A DNA stretch of 64,000 nt from Mangifera indica (taxonomy: Eukaryota; Streptophyta; Magnoliopsida; Sapindales; Anacardiaceae), in contig NC_058137.1 in NCBI RefSeq assembly GCF_011075055.1, forward strand, positions 1,798,001 to 1,862,000, written 5' to 3'. This document shows, in pieces, positions 43,745 through 53,693 of this stretch. The translations under genes were made by a program, and so were the position numbers. Under the pieces are notes generated by a model. It made no database searches and was not told the origin of the DNA. It saw only the letters and a program-made list of their open reading frames with translations. Position 1 is the stretch's first letter. Every line of letters starts with the position of its first letter.

Positions 43745-45195
43745 TGCTCACAGTGTGATTTGTCTGTTTTAGGTATCGTATGTTAATAAGAAGAATTTAG
43801 GCGTCCATGCTATTTCTCTATAAACTTACCGAATTTTCCTGGAATTTCCCCTCCTATGCCGTGGCAAGAAAGTATCTCTCAGTACTGTCTGCTGTAATTC
43901 CAATTGCCACTCCCCCCTTATTCACGTGACATTAGAAGTTGAACTGGCCCCACCTGGATTTAACAGTAGATTTAATTGCTATCACACTTTCATTGTAAAC
44001 TGAAATATTATGCAAAAATAAATTACATTACAGATTAATAGTATAAAATTGAAAATATATTTAAAAAAATTATTATATATAAATAATTATTGGGTTTGAT
44101 CTATTTTATTAAATATATATCAATTTTATTAAATATAAAAATACCTACTAATCTTTTAAATATATATCTTAATGATCTTTTTTTTTATTTTTTACAATAA
44201 AATATTTCTTAACTCAAAAACACTCTTACTATAATAAGAATACATTTGATTGGGGTAATATGTGAATACCCAATAATTAATTTCATAATTTTACACCATG
44301 AAGAAAATAGCCTATTACAATATTAACAAGAAAAATATTTTAATAAATACCTGAAATACCCAATATAATACTAATTTATCCTGGTAATGTTTTTAAAAGA
44401 TTTAAATATTATAATCAATTAAATATAATATTATTTATACATTCCAATTTTATTTACTAAATAAATCTGTTGCTCCTAGGAAAAAAAAGTTGGAAAATGT
44501 TGCCGACATTAGTGGGCTTTGCCGCTGTAAATCTCATTTCCCATTTTAACTTCACCTTTTTTCTCTTTTCACACCTGATATTGCAACGTTGAACTGTCGC
44601 TTGTCTAGTTGCCTTAACATGATATTTGAAAGGTCTAATACAGTGATTTAGGATTTGTCGATTAGTTGAAGTCGTTTGTTTGGTAAGAAACAGAGAGGCG
44701 ATAAAACAAGAAATGAGTAAGTTCGGATGAAATTCCTCCTGAAAATGAAGGAGCCAGATTTGAACTGATGCTGGACTTTTGAGCTGATGATGTGAGAGAA
44801 TCTGGGAAATACGACGTCAGAGATCTTTAATGCAATGAAATTTAATCATTTTAATTAGAAAAATAAAATAAAATAAAATGCAACATATAAAGTTTAGCTT
44901 CTGTTCATCTGTAAATTTTTTTCCAACTGGCGGGCTTGAAATTAAATTCCGTGGTCCATCAGCCTTTGGCAGGGGGGCCACTCTAGTTGACTCGAATTCA
45001 ACTCGGTCCCATAGGATAGGAGGCGGTGACTGTCTGTCTGATTGACACCTTGTTTTTGAAGCAGTGTATTGTTGAGCGGCAATCCAGGAGACTTCGTGTG
45101 TAAACTCTGTCGCTGTTTTTCATTATTATCCTGCATATAATTCTTGAGAGGGATGACAGAAGAGCATGGTTTAAGGAATAGCCGTGCCATCAGCC
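43745..45195. other. Duplicated flank, unit B, and 5' region of IV copy 3
   Basis: Homologous to 40806-42600 apart from indels. The last 250 bases precede the LecRK ATG and should contain its promoter; no clear TATA box stands out. Confidence 0.5.
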
Positions 45196-47202
45196 ATGTT
45201 GTCGAAGCTTGCGATTATGGTGTCTCTCCTGATTGGCTTAGCAGCAGCTGATGAAAATCCTGGTTTTATCTACAACGGGTTTAAATCGGCTAATCTTATC
45301 CTCGATGGCATAGCTCAGGTTACCCCCAGTGGACTTTTGCGGCTTACCAACGAAACCAAAATACGAAACGGTCATGCCTTCTACCCTGAACCAATACCCT
45401 TCAAACACTCTTTAAATGGCTCCGCCTTTTCTTTCTCTACTACCTTTGTTTTCGCTATTCACCCTGTGTACCAGAATCTTGCTGGGCATGGCATGGCTTT
45501 CGTGATTGCGCCGACAAGAGGGCTTCCGGGTGCTCGTCCAAGTCAGTTCCTTGGCCTTTTCAATGAAAGCAACAATGGAAATGCCAGTAATCATGTTTTT
45601 GCGGTGGAATTGGACACCGTTCTGAGTGGTGAGTTTTTCGATATCAATGATAACCATGTTGGGATTGATGTTAATGGAATGAAGTCTGAGAAATCAGCTC
45701 CAGCAGGTTATTATGATAATCAAACTGGTGAATTTAAGAACTTGACGCTCATTAGTAATGAAAAAATGCAAGTTTGGGTGGAGTATGATGGTCAAAAGAA
45801 GCAAATCAATGTTACTTTAGCTCCATTTAACAGTGGGAAGCCCAGTATTCCTCTTCTATCTTGGTCCCGTGATCTTTCCCCTGTTTTTTACACCGCCATG
45901 TTTGTTGGCTTCTCATCATCGCCTGGTTCAATGCTAACATCTCATTATGTTTTGGGCTGGAGTTTTAAGATCAATGGCCAGGCGGAGGAACTACGCCTCT
46001 CTCAACTTCCTAAGCTTCCCAGGATAGGTACTAAGGAGAGATCAATGCTTCTGGCTGCTGTGTTGCCTTTGATTTCTGCAAGCTTAATTTTAGCTGCGGT
46101 TTCGGGAGCTGTTTATCTGATAAGAAGGAAAAGAAAGTTCGCTGAAGAGCTTGAACAATGGGAGCTTGAATACGGGCCTCAGAGATTCAAATATAAGGAT
46201 CTTTATTTTGCCACAAAAGGATTCAGAGAAACAGAGCTGCTAGGTAGTGGTGGATTTGGCAGGGTATATAAAGGCGTTCTACCCACCTCTAAACTAGAGA
46301 TTGCAGTGAAGAGAATCTCTCATGAATCAAGACAAGGTATGAGAGAATTTGTTGCTGAAATTGTCAGCATTGGGCAACTACGCCATCGGAATTTAGTGCA
46401 ACTCTTGGGTTATTGCCGCCGTAAAGGAGAATTGCTTTTGGTGTATGACTACATGCCTAATGGAAGCCTCGACAGGTACCTTTACAACCAGTCAACGATC
46501 ACCCTGAATTGGGGACAAAGATTTCGAGTGATCAAAGGCGTGGCCTTGGGCCTATTTTACCTCCACGAAGGATGGGAAAAAGTTGTTATTCACAGAGATG
46601 TCAAGGCCAGTAATGTGTTACTTGATGCTGAATTTAATGGAAGATTAGGAGACTTTGGCCTCGCGAGATTATACGACCATGGAACTGATCCACAAACAAC
46701 ACACGTCGTTGGAACGCTTGGTTATCTTGCCCCTGACCACGTTCGAACTGGGAAGGCCACAAGAAGCACTGATGTGTTTGCTTTTGGTGCATTTCTGCTT
46801 GAGGTTGCTTGTGGCAGAAGGCCGATAGAGCCACGAGCACCAGCAGAGGACATGGTTTTGGTTGAATGGGTATTTGGCTTTTGGAAGCAAGGTGCGATTC
46901 TTGAAGCAAGGGACCCAAAATTGGGTACAGATTACATAGCGGAGGAAGTGGAGTTGGTGTTGAATCTTGGGTTGTCGTGCTCTCATTCGGAGCCAGCTGC
47001 TAGGCCAAGCATGCGACAAGTTGTCCAATATTTGGAGAAGGATTCTCCATTCCCGGAGTTATCAGAGAGTAGAATCTCAACTAGTGGTATAGCATTTGCT
47101 CATCAGAAAGAGTTGGATGATTTTGTCATCACTAATTCATCTTACATAGGCCCAAGTGTATCAACATCTGTCGCAGATTCGATACTTTCAGGTGGCCGAT
47201 GA
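45196..47202 (+). CDS. L-type lectin receptor kinase, clade IV-like, copy 3
   Basis: Intronless. The open frame could be extended to 45184, but that codon is GTG, so I start at ATG 45196 in the conserved CAGCCATG context, giving 668 residues. Signal peptide about 1-17, legume-lectin domain about 19-265 (NHVFAVELD, DINDNHVGID), membrane helix about 283-308. The kinase has GSGGFGRVYKG, K371, HRD at 465-467 and DFG at 485-487. The APE motif reads APD (GAC) at 511-513, a conservative change of a residue that normally salt-bridges in the C-lobe; activity may be reduced or unaffected. The tail ends VADSILSGGR. It differs more from copies 1 and 2 than they do from each other. Confidence 0.93.
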   Translation: MLSKLAIMVSLLIGLAAADENPGFIYNGFKSANLILDGIAQVTPSGLLRLTNETKIRNGHAFYPEPIPFKHSLNGSAFSFSTTFVFAIHPVYQNLAGHGMAFVIAPTRGLPGARPSQFLGLFNESNNGNASNHVFAVELDTVLSGEFFDINDNHVGIDVNGMKSEKSAPAGYYDNQTGEFKNLTLISNEKMQVWVEYDGQKKQINVTLAPFNSGKPSIPLLSWSRDLSPVFYTAMFVGFSSSPGSMLTSHYVLGWSFKINGQAEELRLSQLPKLPRIGTKERSMLLAAVLPLISASLILAAVSGAVYLIRRKRKFAEELEQWELEYGPQRFKYKDLYFATKGFRETELLGSGGFGRVYKGVLPTSKLEIAVKRISHESRQGMREFVAEIVSIGQLRHRNLVQLLGYCRRKGELLLVYDYMPNGSLDRYLYNQSTITLNWGQRFRVIKGVALGLFYLHEGWEKVVIHRDVKASNVLLDAEFNGRLGDFGLARLYDHGTDPQTTHVVGTLGYLAPDHVRTGKATRSTDVFAFGAFLLEVACGRRPIEPRAPAEDMVLVEWVFGFWKQGAILEARDPKLGTDYIAEEVELVLNLGLSCSHSEPAARPSMRQVVQYLEKDSPFPELSESRISTSGIAFAHQKELDDFVITNSSYIGPSVSTSVADSILSGGR

Positions 47203-47394
47203 TGCTTATGTAAAATTAAACTACTAGCAGACTTACACATAGATTATAAAATATTGTATCAAATTAGTTTATAGTTATAAGAATAATTGATTCCCCTATA
47301 TTTTGAATCCAGTTGTCTTCTAAAATTTTCTTACATTGAAGTGACAGCTTTTTCTCTCCTAAAATCTCTTTTAAATTGTTATGTTGTGGTTACA

Positions 47395-47600
47395 GAGGAA
47401 ACGACTTGAAATGCAGGTGGATGTTCACTATCCAAGAAAAATAACATGTCAACATGCATCTCTGTCTCTCTCTCTCTCACACAAAACATATCAGCATGCA
47501 TTTTACACACACGCACAGAGACGACTTGGCTTGCAGGTGGATGTTTATTATCTGAGGAAAACAACATGTCAGCATGCATTTTTCACACACACATACACAT
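47395..47600. repeat. Tandem repeat, two ~125 bp units
   Basis: ACGACTTG..TGCAGGTGGATGTT occurs near 47401 and near 47522, each followed by AACATGTCARCATGCAT and a CT- or CA-rich microsatellite. Confidence 0.7.
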
Positions 47601-47780
47601 GCGATAAAAAAGGAAGGACTTTTTATCATAACATGGTACGATCTTTATCTTGTCTAATCTGTCACCTAATAGATTAGGAAATTATTGCATAAATTTAGAT
47701 TTGAATAATAACCCATGAACAATAATATGATCACTCACATAAAGGAAATGGAGAGGAAAGAAAAGGTTTATGCATTTAGT

Positions 47781-48173
47781 GTTAGATCCAAACCGAACTG
47801 GTTTTAGCTTGAAAGCTTGTTTAGTTTTGTTTGAATTCGTTTAATTCAAATTTGAGTTAAAAGGTTTAACTTGTTTCAAAACCAAAATGAATTCAAGTTA
47901 AATAAAAGTTCGATTCAATTTGATTCACAAGCCAAATAGATGGCTCGATTTTATTCAAACTTTATTCATGTCTTGATTCGAATTATATCAAGTAATTATT
48001 AAACGATGTTAGTTTGTCACTGAATAATGAATTTAAACTATAACTTTAAATTAAATTCGAATTGAACTCAAATCACTTTAAATGTTAGTTTGATTTTATC
48101 AAACTAAGTTATTTTTTATTCAAATTAAACTCAAACTAAAAATTGTTTGAGTTTAGCTCGGTTTGAATCTACC
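47781..48173. mobile_element. hAT-like MITE, same family as 43001
   Basis: Left TTAGATCCAAACCGAACTGG and right GAGTTTAGCTCGGTTTGAAT...CTACC are imperfect inverted repeats that resemble the ends of the two nested MITEs. No clear target duplication remains. Related debris extends through 50190-50630. Confidence 0.5.
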
Positions 48174-48371
48174 ACTATATGCATAACATAAACAATTAGC
48201 AAATCAGATATAAAACACCATAAAGCTAACATCAACTATTTTGGATAAGATAAACATATAAAATTTCAAATATTTTCATAGTAATGAACAACATAATTGT
48301 TTGACCAATTTTAACCATTAGTCCTCGTAATTTATCTTATATAAAACTAAAAAATGCATCATGACAAATAA

Positions 48372-49129
48372 GGCCAAAAGATTTATTTTCATTCAAGATA
48401 TAGTGAAAACATAAAATCTTATCTTCTAACTTTTAAAAATTCAAATATCTACTTATAAGACAATTTTTATTAAAAATTTTAGTTAAAGTTAGAGATAAAA
48501 TCATTATTTATTCAAAAAGTAAAGTTTTATCATATTTTTCTCCTTAAATTAAAAAAAATCTCTCAATTTTCTCCCACCCAAAGTTTGAAAAGTGATAATT
48601 TCCCCCTTAGGGATTTTTCTCTTCTCTCTAGCGATGATCTACCGTCATCAGTCGTTGACCATCCTCCTTTCGGTCTTATCTCTCCTCTCGGTCTCTCTCC
48701 CTTTAATCTCCGATGACTTTTCAAACAAAAATAGTTTGAAAATCTAGATGACTTTCATCTGGAAATCCAGACTATGTCAGATGAATTTGGATGTCATCTG
48801 AATTTTTAGATGATTTTCATTTGAAAAGTCATTGAAGAGCAAAGGGAGAGGGACTAGGAGAGGAGATAAGGCCGGAGGAAAGACAACCGACTACCAAAGA
48901 TGACATATCATCGCCATAGAGAAGAAGAAAAAACTTTAAGAGAAAAATAATCACTTTTTAAACTTTGGGTATGGATAAAATTCTAAGATTTTTAAACCTA
49001 GAAAGAAAAATATAATAAAATTTTTTAGTAAATGATAATTTTTTCTCCTAATCCTAATTGATATTTTTAACAAAAATTTTCTCATAAATAGGTATTTGAG
49101 TTAAAAAAAATAAATAAATAGATTAAACC
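48372..49129. mobile_element. Fold-back element, same family as 18585
   Basis: Nearly the whole segment is a palindrome. CGATGATCTACCGTCATC (48634) pairs with GATGACATATCATCG (48900). GGTCTTATCTCTCCTCTC (48681) pairs with GAGAGGAGATAAGGCC (48857). CCGATGACTTTTCAAA (48710) pairs with TTTGAAAAGTCATTG (48820). The outer AT-rich arms also pair (CACCCAAAGTTTGAAAAGTG with CACTTTTTAAACTTTGGGTA). The left end GGCCAAAAGATTTATTTTCA matches the end of the 18585 element. No ORF of note and no clear target duplication. Confidence 0.7.
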
Positions 49130-50722
49130 ATTTGCATGAAGAATTTAGAAAACAATAGTTTACCGATCAGTAATTTATACCCGTTAGCAATTGACATTAG
49201 AGTCAAACCAAGCACAACCATACCAGTGATGATCCATATGGTAAGAAGGAAGATTTGGTTAAATCGATAGTCAAACTATACATTTGATGTTGGGTCGACG
49301 AACTAGATATTCAAATGGTTGGATCACAGTTTAATTAATATGGACTAATTTTCAAATCGATTTTTCAATGAATTGTTTCTATTTTTCCTGACAACTGATG
49401 GCTTAAGGCTGGTTTTGAAAATCAGGAATTGTGTTGACTTCACCGACGTACGGCCTCAAGATTATTTCACGGGTTATGGATGTACCTTCTGTTGACCCAT
49501 GTCAATCGAGATTAGTAAGTGATTAATGCAGTAAAATTGATATAATTTTGATTCGAATAATATTATGTGTATCTATTTTTGGTACATAATTTATATATAC
49601 AGTAATATATCATTATATAATTAGATGATTTTAAAATATGTGTTATCATATGATAAAAAAATATCTAATCATATGATAACACTTTATTTATGTACATAAA
49701 TTATATACCAAAATTAGATATACATAATTTTATTGATTTTGATCCATCTAATATAATAATTATAAATTTAATTATTATATCTTAAATTTATTATGAATTC
49801 TCGATTATAAAAAAATAAAAAATTTGCAGGTATATATATTGGTAAAACCAACTCTTCGGAAAAAGTTAAGGAAAACTGGAAAAAATAATAATACTAAACT
49901 GGGTGCTCAAGGCATTGATTCAATCTTTGGATTCAGATTTTTCGATACAATAAGTAATATATTCTAACCATGCGACATTGACAAAAATAATTCAAATATT
50001 GATTGTTGCGATGACCAAATACTGACTTTACTTGCCTTTGTAGAACAACAGAAACCGATGGCTAACTACTAATGGAAAGTGATGGTGCATCTCTCAGACT
50101 TACACACTAATTTGTCAAATAATCTACGGCACCCCACTTAAAGTCTTCCTTTTAAACAGTCCTAAATTAATAATGATCAATAGCAATCCAACTACATTGA
50201 ATTTTAACCAAATTGGTTTGAGTTTGGTTGATATTTCAATTTGAAAATATTTGAATTGAGTTTGATTCAAGAATGATTCAAGGATTCAGTTCATTCTTAT
50301 AAATAATCGAGTTCAAATTTATTTGGATCGGATTAATTGATGAGTTCAATTAGAACATTTTTAATTCGAGTTTTGAGCTAAGTTTATGCAAATTTAGATC
50401 AAATCCACTTTTAATATCAAACTATAATATTTGAACTAGCTCTAGACAAAATCCAAAATTAAGTAGTTTAGAAGTGAAACTCGAATTTCAATTTTACACA
50501 TTGAGCCCAGTTGAGTTTAACAAAATTTGAGTTCATTTATCTCAAATCGAATTTGTGTTACTCTATTTGATCCAAATCAAACCCGAATAAACCCTTATTT
50601 GGACTTGACCCAAAAAGAATCCACCCCAATGTGTCTGGTTGATGGTTAAGAGATCCATGAGCTTTTCATTTTATATATATTTACAATATGAGCTTTCTTT
50701 TAAGGAATTGTTTTGCCTAGCC
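49130..50722. other. AT-rich spacer before IV copy 4
   Basis: Contains a MITE at 49563 and degenerate MITE-like sequence at 50190-50630 (TCGAATTTG/CAAATTCGA motifs). No conserved 5' block like that at 20800 is seen. No gene. Confidence 0.5.
49563..49735. mobile_element. MITE with inverted ends, family 1, second copy
   Basis: TTATGTGTATCTATTTTTGG at left and AAAATTAGATATACATAAT at right are inverted, and the centre has ATCATATGATA palindromes, as in 26930-27112. Confidence 0.65.
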
Positions 50723-52717
50723 ATGTTTTTTAAACTTGCAATACTGGTTTCTTCCTTAGTCAGCTTAACAGGCGCAGATGAAACTCTTAGTTTTATCTAC
50801 AGTGGATTCAGATCGGCTAATCTCAGCCTCCATGGTAGTGCCAAGTTCACCGGCGATGGGCTTTTACAGCTTACCAATGAAACCGAAAGAATCAAGGGTC
50901 AAGCTTTTTACCCTGATCCAATTTCCTTCAAGACCTCAACAAATGGCACGGCTTCCTCTTTTTCTACAACTTTTGTTTTGGGTATCCAGTCTCAGGTTGA
51001 GATTCTTAATGGCCAGGGTATGGCTTTCGTGATTGCACCAACACTGGGGCTCCCCTTCGGTCTTAGCAGCCGATACCTCGGCCTTTTCAACGCAAGTAAT
51101 AATGGAAATGCCAGCAATCATGTTTTTGCCATAGAATTTGACACTGTGCAGAATGAAGATTTTAATGATATCAATGATAACCATGTAGGGATTGATGTTA
51201 ATGGATTGAAGTCTGAAATTTCATCTCCGGCTGGTTATTATGATGATCAAACCGGTGACTTTAAGAACCTGACGCTCACTGATCGTCAAAGAATTCAAGC
51301 TTGGGTGGAATATAATGGTGAGAAGAAGCAAATTAATGTTACTTTAGCTCCATTCGACTCTGGTAAGCCCAGTAATCCACTTGTGTCTTTGTCAAGGGAT
51401 CTTTCATTAATTTTTGAAGAAAACATGTTCGTTGGCTTCTCATCGTCCACTGGTTCCTTGTTATCATCTCATTATGTTTTGGGTTGGAGTTTTAAAATGA
51501 ATGGCCAAGCAGAGGAACTTGCACTCTCTCTGCTTCCTAAGCTTCCCCGAATCGGCCCCAAACCGAAATCAAAGCTTTTGACAATTGGGCTCCCGGTAAT
51601 TCTTGTAAGCTTGACTCTAGCTGCAGTCTCAGGCGTGGGTTATGTGATAAGACGGAAAAGAAAGTTCGCTGAAGTGCTTGAAGATTGGGAGCTTGAATAT
51701 GGGCCTCAGAGATTCAAATACAAAGATCTTTATTTTGCCACCAAAGGATTTAAAGAAACAGAGCTATTAGGCAGTGGTGGATTTGGTAGAGTGTACAAAG
51801 GTGTACTACCAAAATCTAAGTTGGAGATAGCAGTGAAGAGAGTCTCTCATGAATCAAGACAAGGGATGAGAGAATTTGTTGCTGAAATTGTCAGTCTTGG
51901 TCATCTCCGTCACCGGAATTTAGTACAACTCTTGGGTTATTGCCGGCGTAAAGGAGAGCTGCTTTTGGTGTATGACTACATGCCTAATGGAAGCCTCAAC
52001 AAGTACCTATATGACCAGCCAAAGGTCACTCTGAATTGGAAACAAAGATTTCGAATAATCAAAGGCGTAGCCTTGGGCCTGTTTTATCTACACGAAGAAT
52101 GGGAAAAAGTTGTAATTCACAGAGACCTCAAGGCTAGTAATGTGTTACTTGATAGTGAAATGAATGGAAGATTGGGAGATTTTGGGCTTGCAAGATTATA
52201 TGACCACGGAACTAAACCACAAACAACGCATGTGGTTGGCACCCCCGGCTATCTCGCCCCGGAGCACACTCGAACGGGGAAGGCCACAAAAAGCACTGAT
52301 GTGTTTGCTTTTGGTGCCTTTTTGCTTGAAGTTGTCTGTGGCAGAAGGCCAATAGAGCCACATTCGCCAACAGAGGAGACTGTGGTTTTGATTGAATGGG
52401 TATTTGGTTTATGGAGAAGAAATGAACTTACTGAGGCAATGGATTGGAAATTGGCAACAGATTATGATGCTGAGGAGGTTGAGTTAGTGTTGAAACTTGG
52501 GTTGATGTGCTCTCAGTCAGTGGCAGCGGCTCGGCCAAGCATGCGACAAGTCGTGCAGTACTTGGAGAAAGATGCTCCATTGCCAGAGTTATCAGCTCTA
52601 GAAATTTCAGGCAGTGGCCTAGCCTTTGCACATTCGGCAGGTTTTGATGACTGCGGAATCTCGTATCCATCTGCATCCACTTCTGTGACAGCTTCAATAC
52701 TTTCAGGTGGCAGATGA
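50723..52717 (+). CDS. L-type lectin receptor kinase, clade IV-like, copy 4
   Basis: Intronless. The frame is open to 50639, but I start at ATG 50723 (context CTAGCCATG, shared with paralogues), giving 664 residues and a proper signal peptide (MFFKLAILVSSLVSLTGA). Legume-lectin domain about 19-265 (NHVFAIEFDTV, DINDNHVGID), membrane helix about 286-309. Kinase: GSGGFGRVYKG at 350-360, K372, HRD 466-468, DFG 486-488, APE. The catalytic loop reads HRDLKASN, where the other IV copies have [19 protein letters not shown] and VNGLKS are closer to Arabidopsis clade IV than the other copies, so this may be the least derived member. The tail ends VTASILSGGR. It is the last LecRK of the cluster. Confidence 0.93.
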   Translation: MFFKLAILVSSLVSLTGADETLSFIYSGFRSANLSLHGSAKFTGDGLLQLTNETERIKGQAFYPDPISFKTSTNGTASSFSTTFVLGIQSQVEILNGQGMAFVIAPTLGLPFGLSSRYLGLFNASNNGNASNHVFAIEFDTVQNEDFNDINDNHVGIDVNGLKSEISSPAGYYDDQTGDFKNLTLTDRQRIQAWVEYNGEKKQINVTLAPFDSGKPSNPLVSLSRDLSLIFEENMFVGFSSSTGSLLSSHYVLGWSFKMNGQAEELALSLLPKLPRIGPKPKSKLLTIGLPVILVSLTLAAVSGVGYVIRRKRKFAEVLEDWELEYGPQRFKYKDLYFATKGFKETELLGSGGFGRVYKGVLPKSKLEIAVKRVSHESRQGMREFVAEIVSLGHLRHRNLVQLLGYCRRKGELLLVYDYMPNGSLNKYLYDQPKVTLNWKQRFRIIKGVALGLFYLHEEWEKVVIHRDLKASNVLLDSEMNGRLGDFGLARLYDHGTKPQTTHVVGTPGYLAPEHTRTGKATKSTDVFAFGAFLLEVVCGRRPIEPHSPTEETVVLIEWVFGLWRRNELTEAMDWKLATDYDAEEVELVLKLGLMCSQSVAAARPSMRQVVQYLEKDAPLPELSALEISGSGLAFAHSAGFDDCGISYPSASTSVTASILSGGR

Positions 52718-53693
52718 CTTCGGAGTCTTGTACCAGTATTATTCTGAATATCACGTTATGTTCAAAGATGCATGGGTGCTGGTGTAACATAAATAAAAAT
52801 ATTGTAACATGCAATCTCCTTATTAAATTTCTAGGTTTCTAGAGATAATATACATTATTAATCCTAATTTGTATACTAATAATAATATATAATCATATAA
52901 TTAATTATTATTTTATCTATAACATGGTAATCAAATTGTAATCAAATTATATATCAAAATTTTAATGCTCTACATTATATGTCATATCATATCATATAAT
53001 ATATATTTTTTTAAAATAATAATAAAATTTTTTAATTATTATATTATTATTTTAAAAGATATTACAAACTCTTTTAAAATTCTAAATCTTCTCAATTACA
53101 CATTTACCACAACATTATTTCTCTAAAAGAAAAATGTGGATCTATATATATCAATAATAAATATTGTAGTATAATATATATATATATATATTATTGTATA
53201 TAATCCTCTTATTTTATATATAATTTTTATTATATTTTAAGATATGTATCGTTTCCTATATATATATCCTATTATATTGTATAATATATTATTATGTACC
53301 ATTAAATATTAATAACTATTGATATTTTAAAATTTCTTAATATATTATTATTAGAGTGGAAATTAATATTTATTATTAGTTAACACAATGCTAGTGGTTT
53401 ATTATATTATAACGGGGTTTGATGTAAATTGGAAAATATAAAGGGTCGGAATAGAAATTTTTCATATGAAACGTTCATGAGAATTCAACTTTATAAAACA
53501 GTGTCGTTTTATATTTCAAAAAATCTCATTGTGGACCTCCCTTGGTCTTAACCAGCCCACTAAAAATGCTTACAAAACAGGCATCTTGTACGATCGGGTA
53601 AACCGGTTTATCTGTCGGAGCTTTTCACTTACAAACCCGAAGTTCCAAACCTATTCCGCAATTTCAAGAACATTCTGATCAATCAATCAAGAA
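52718..53693. other. AT-rich spacer between LecRK cluster and GID4
   Basis: An AATAAA-type signal near 52793 may end the LecRK transcript. 52840-53400 is extremely AT-rich with (TA)n at about 53166-53190. The last 200 bases should hold the GID4 promoter and 5' leader. Confidence 0.5.

Larger units (their letters stand above)
47203..48371. other. Spacer with tandem repeat and a hAT-like MITE
   Basis: No gene. Contains the repeats listed at 47395-47600 and 47781-48173. Confidence 0.5.

Noticed and set aside
45184..45195. Upstream extension of the LecRK at 45196 by four codons
   Set aside because: The first codon would be GTG; the ATG at 45196 has the context shared by paralogues.
50639..50722. 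Upstream ATG extending the LecRK at 50723 by 28 residues
   Set aside because: The extension destroys the N-terminal signal peptide and has no counterpart in the other copies.
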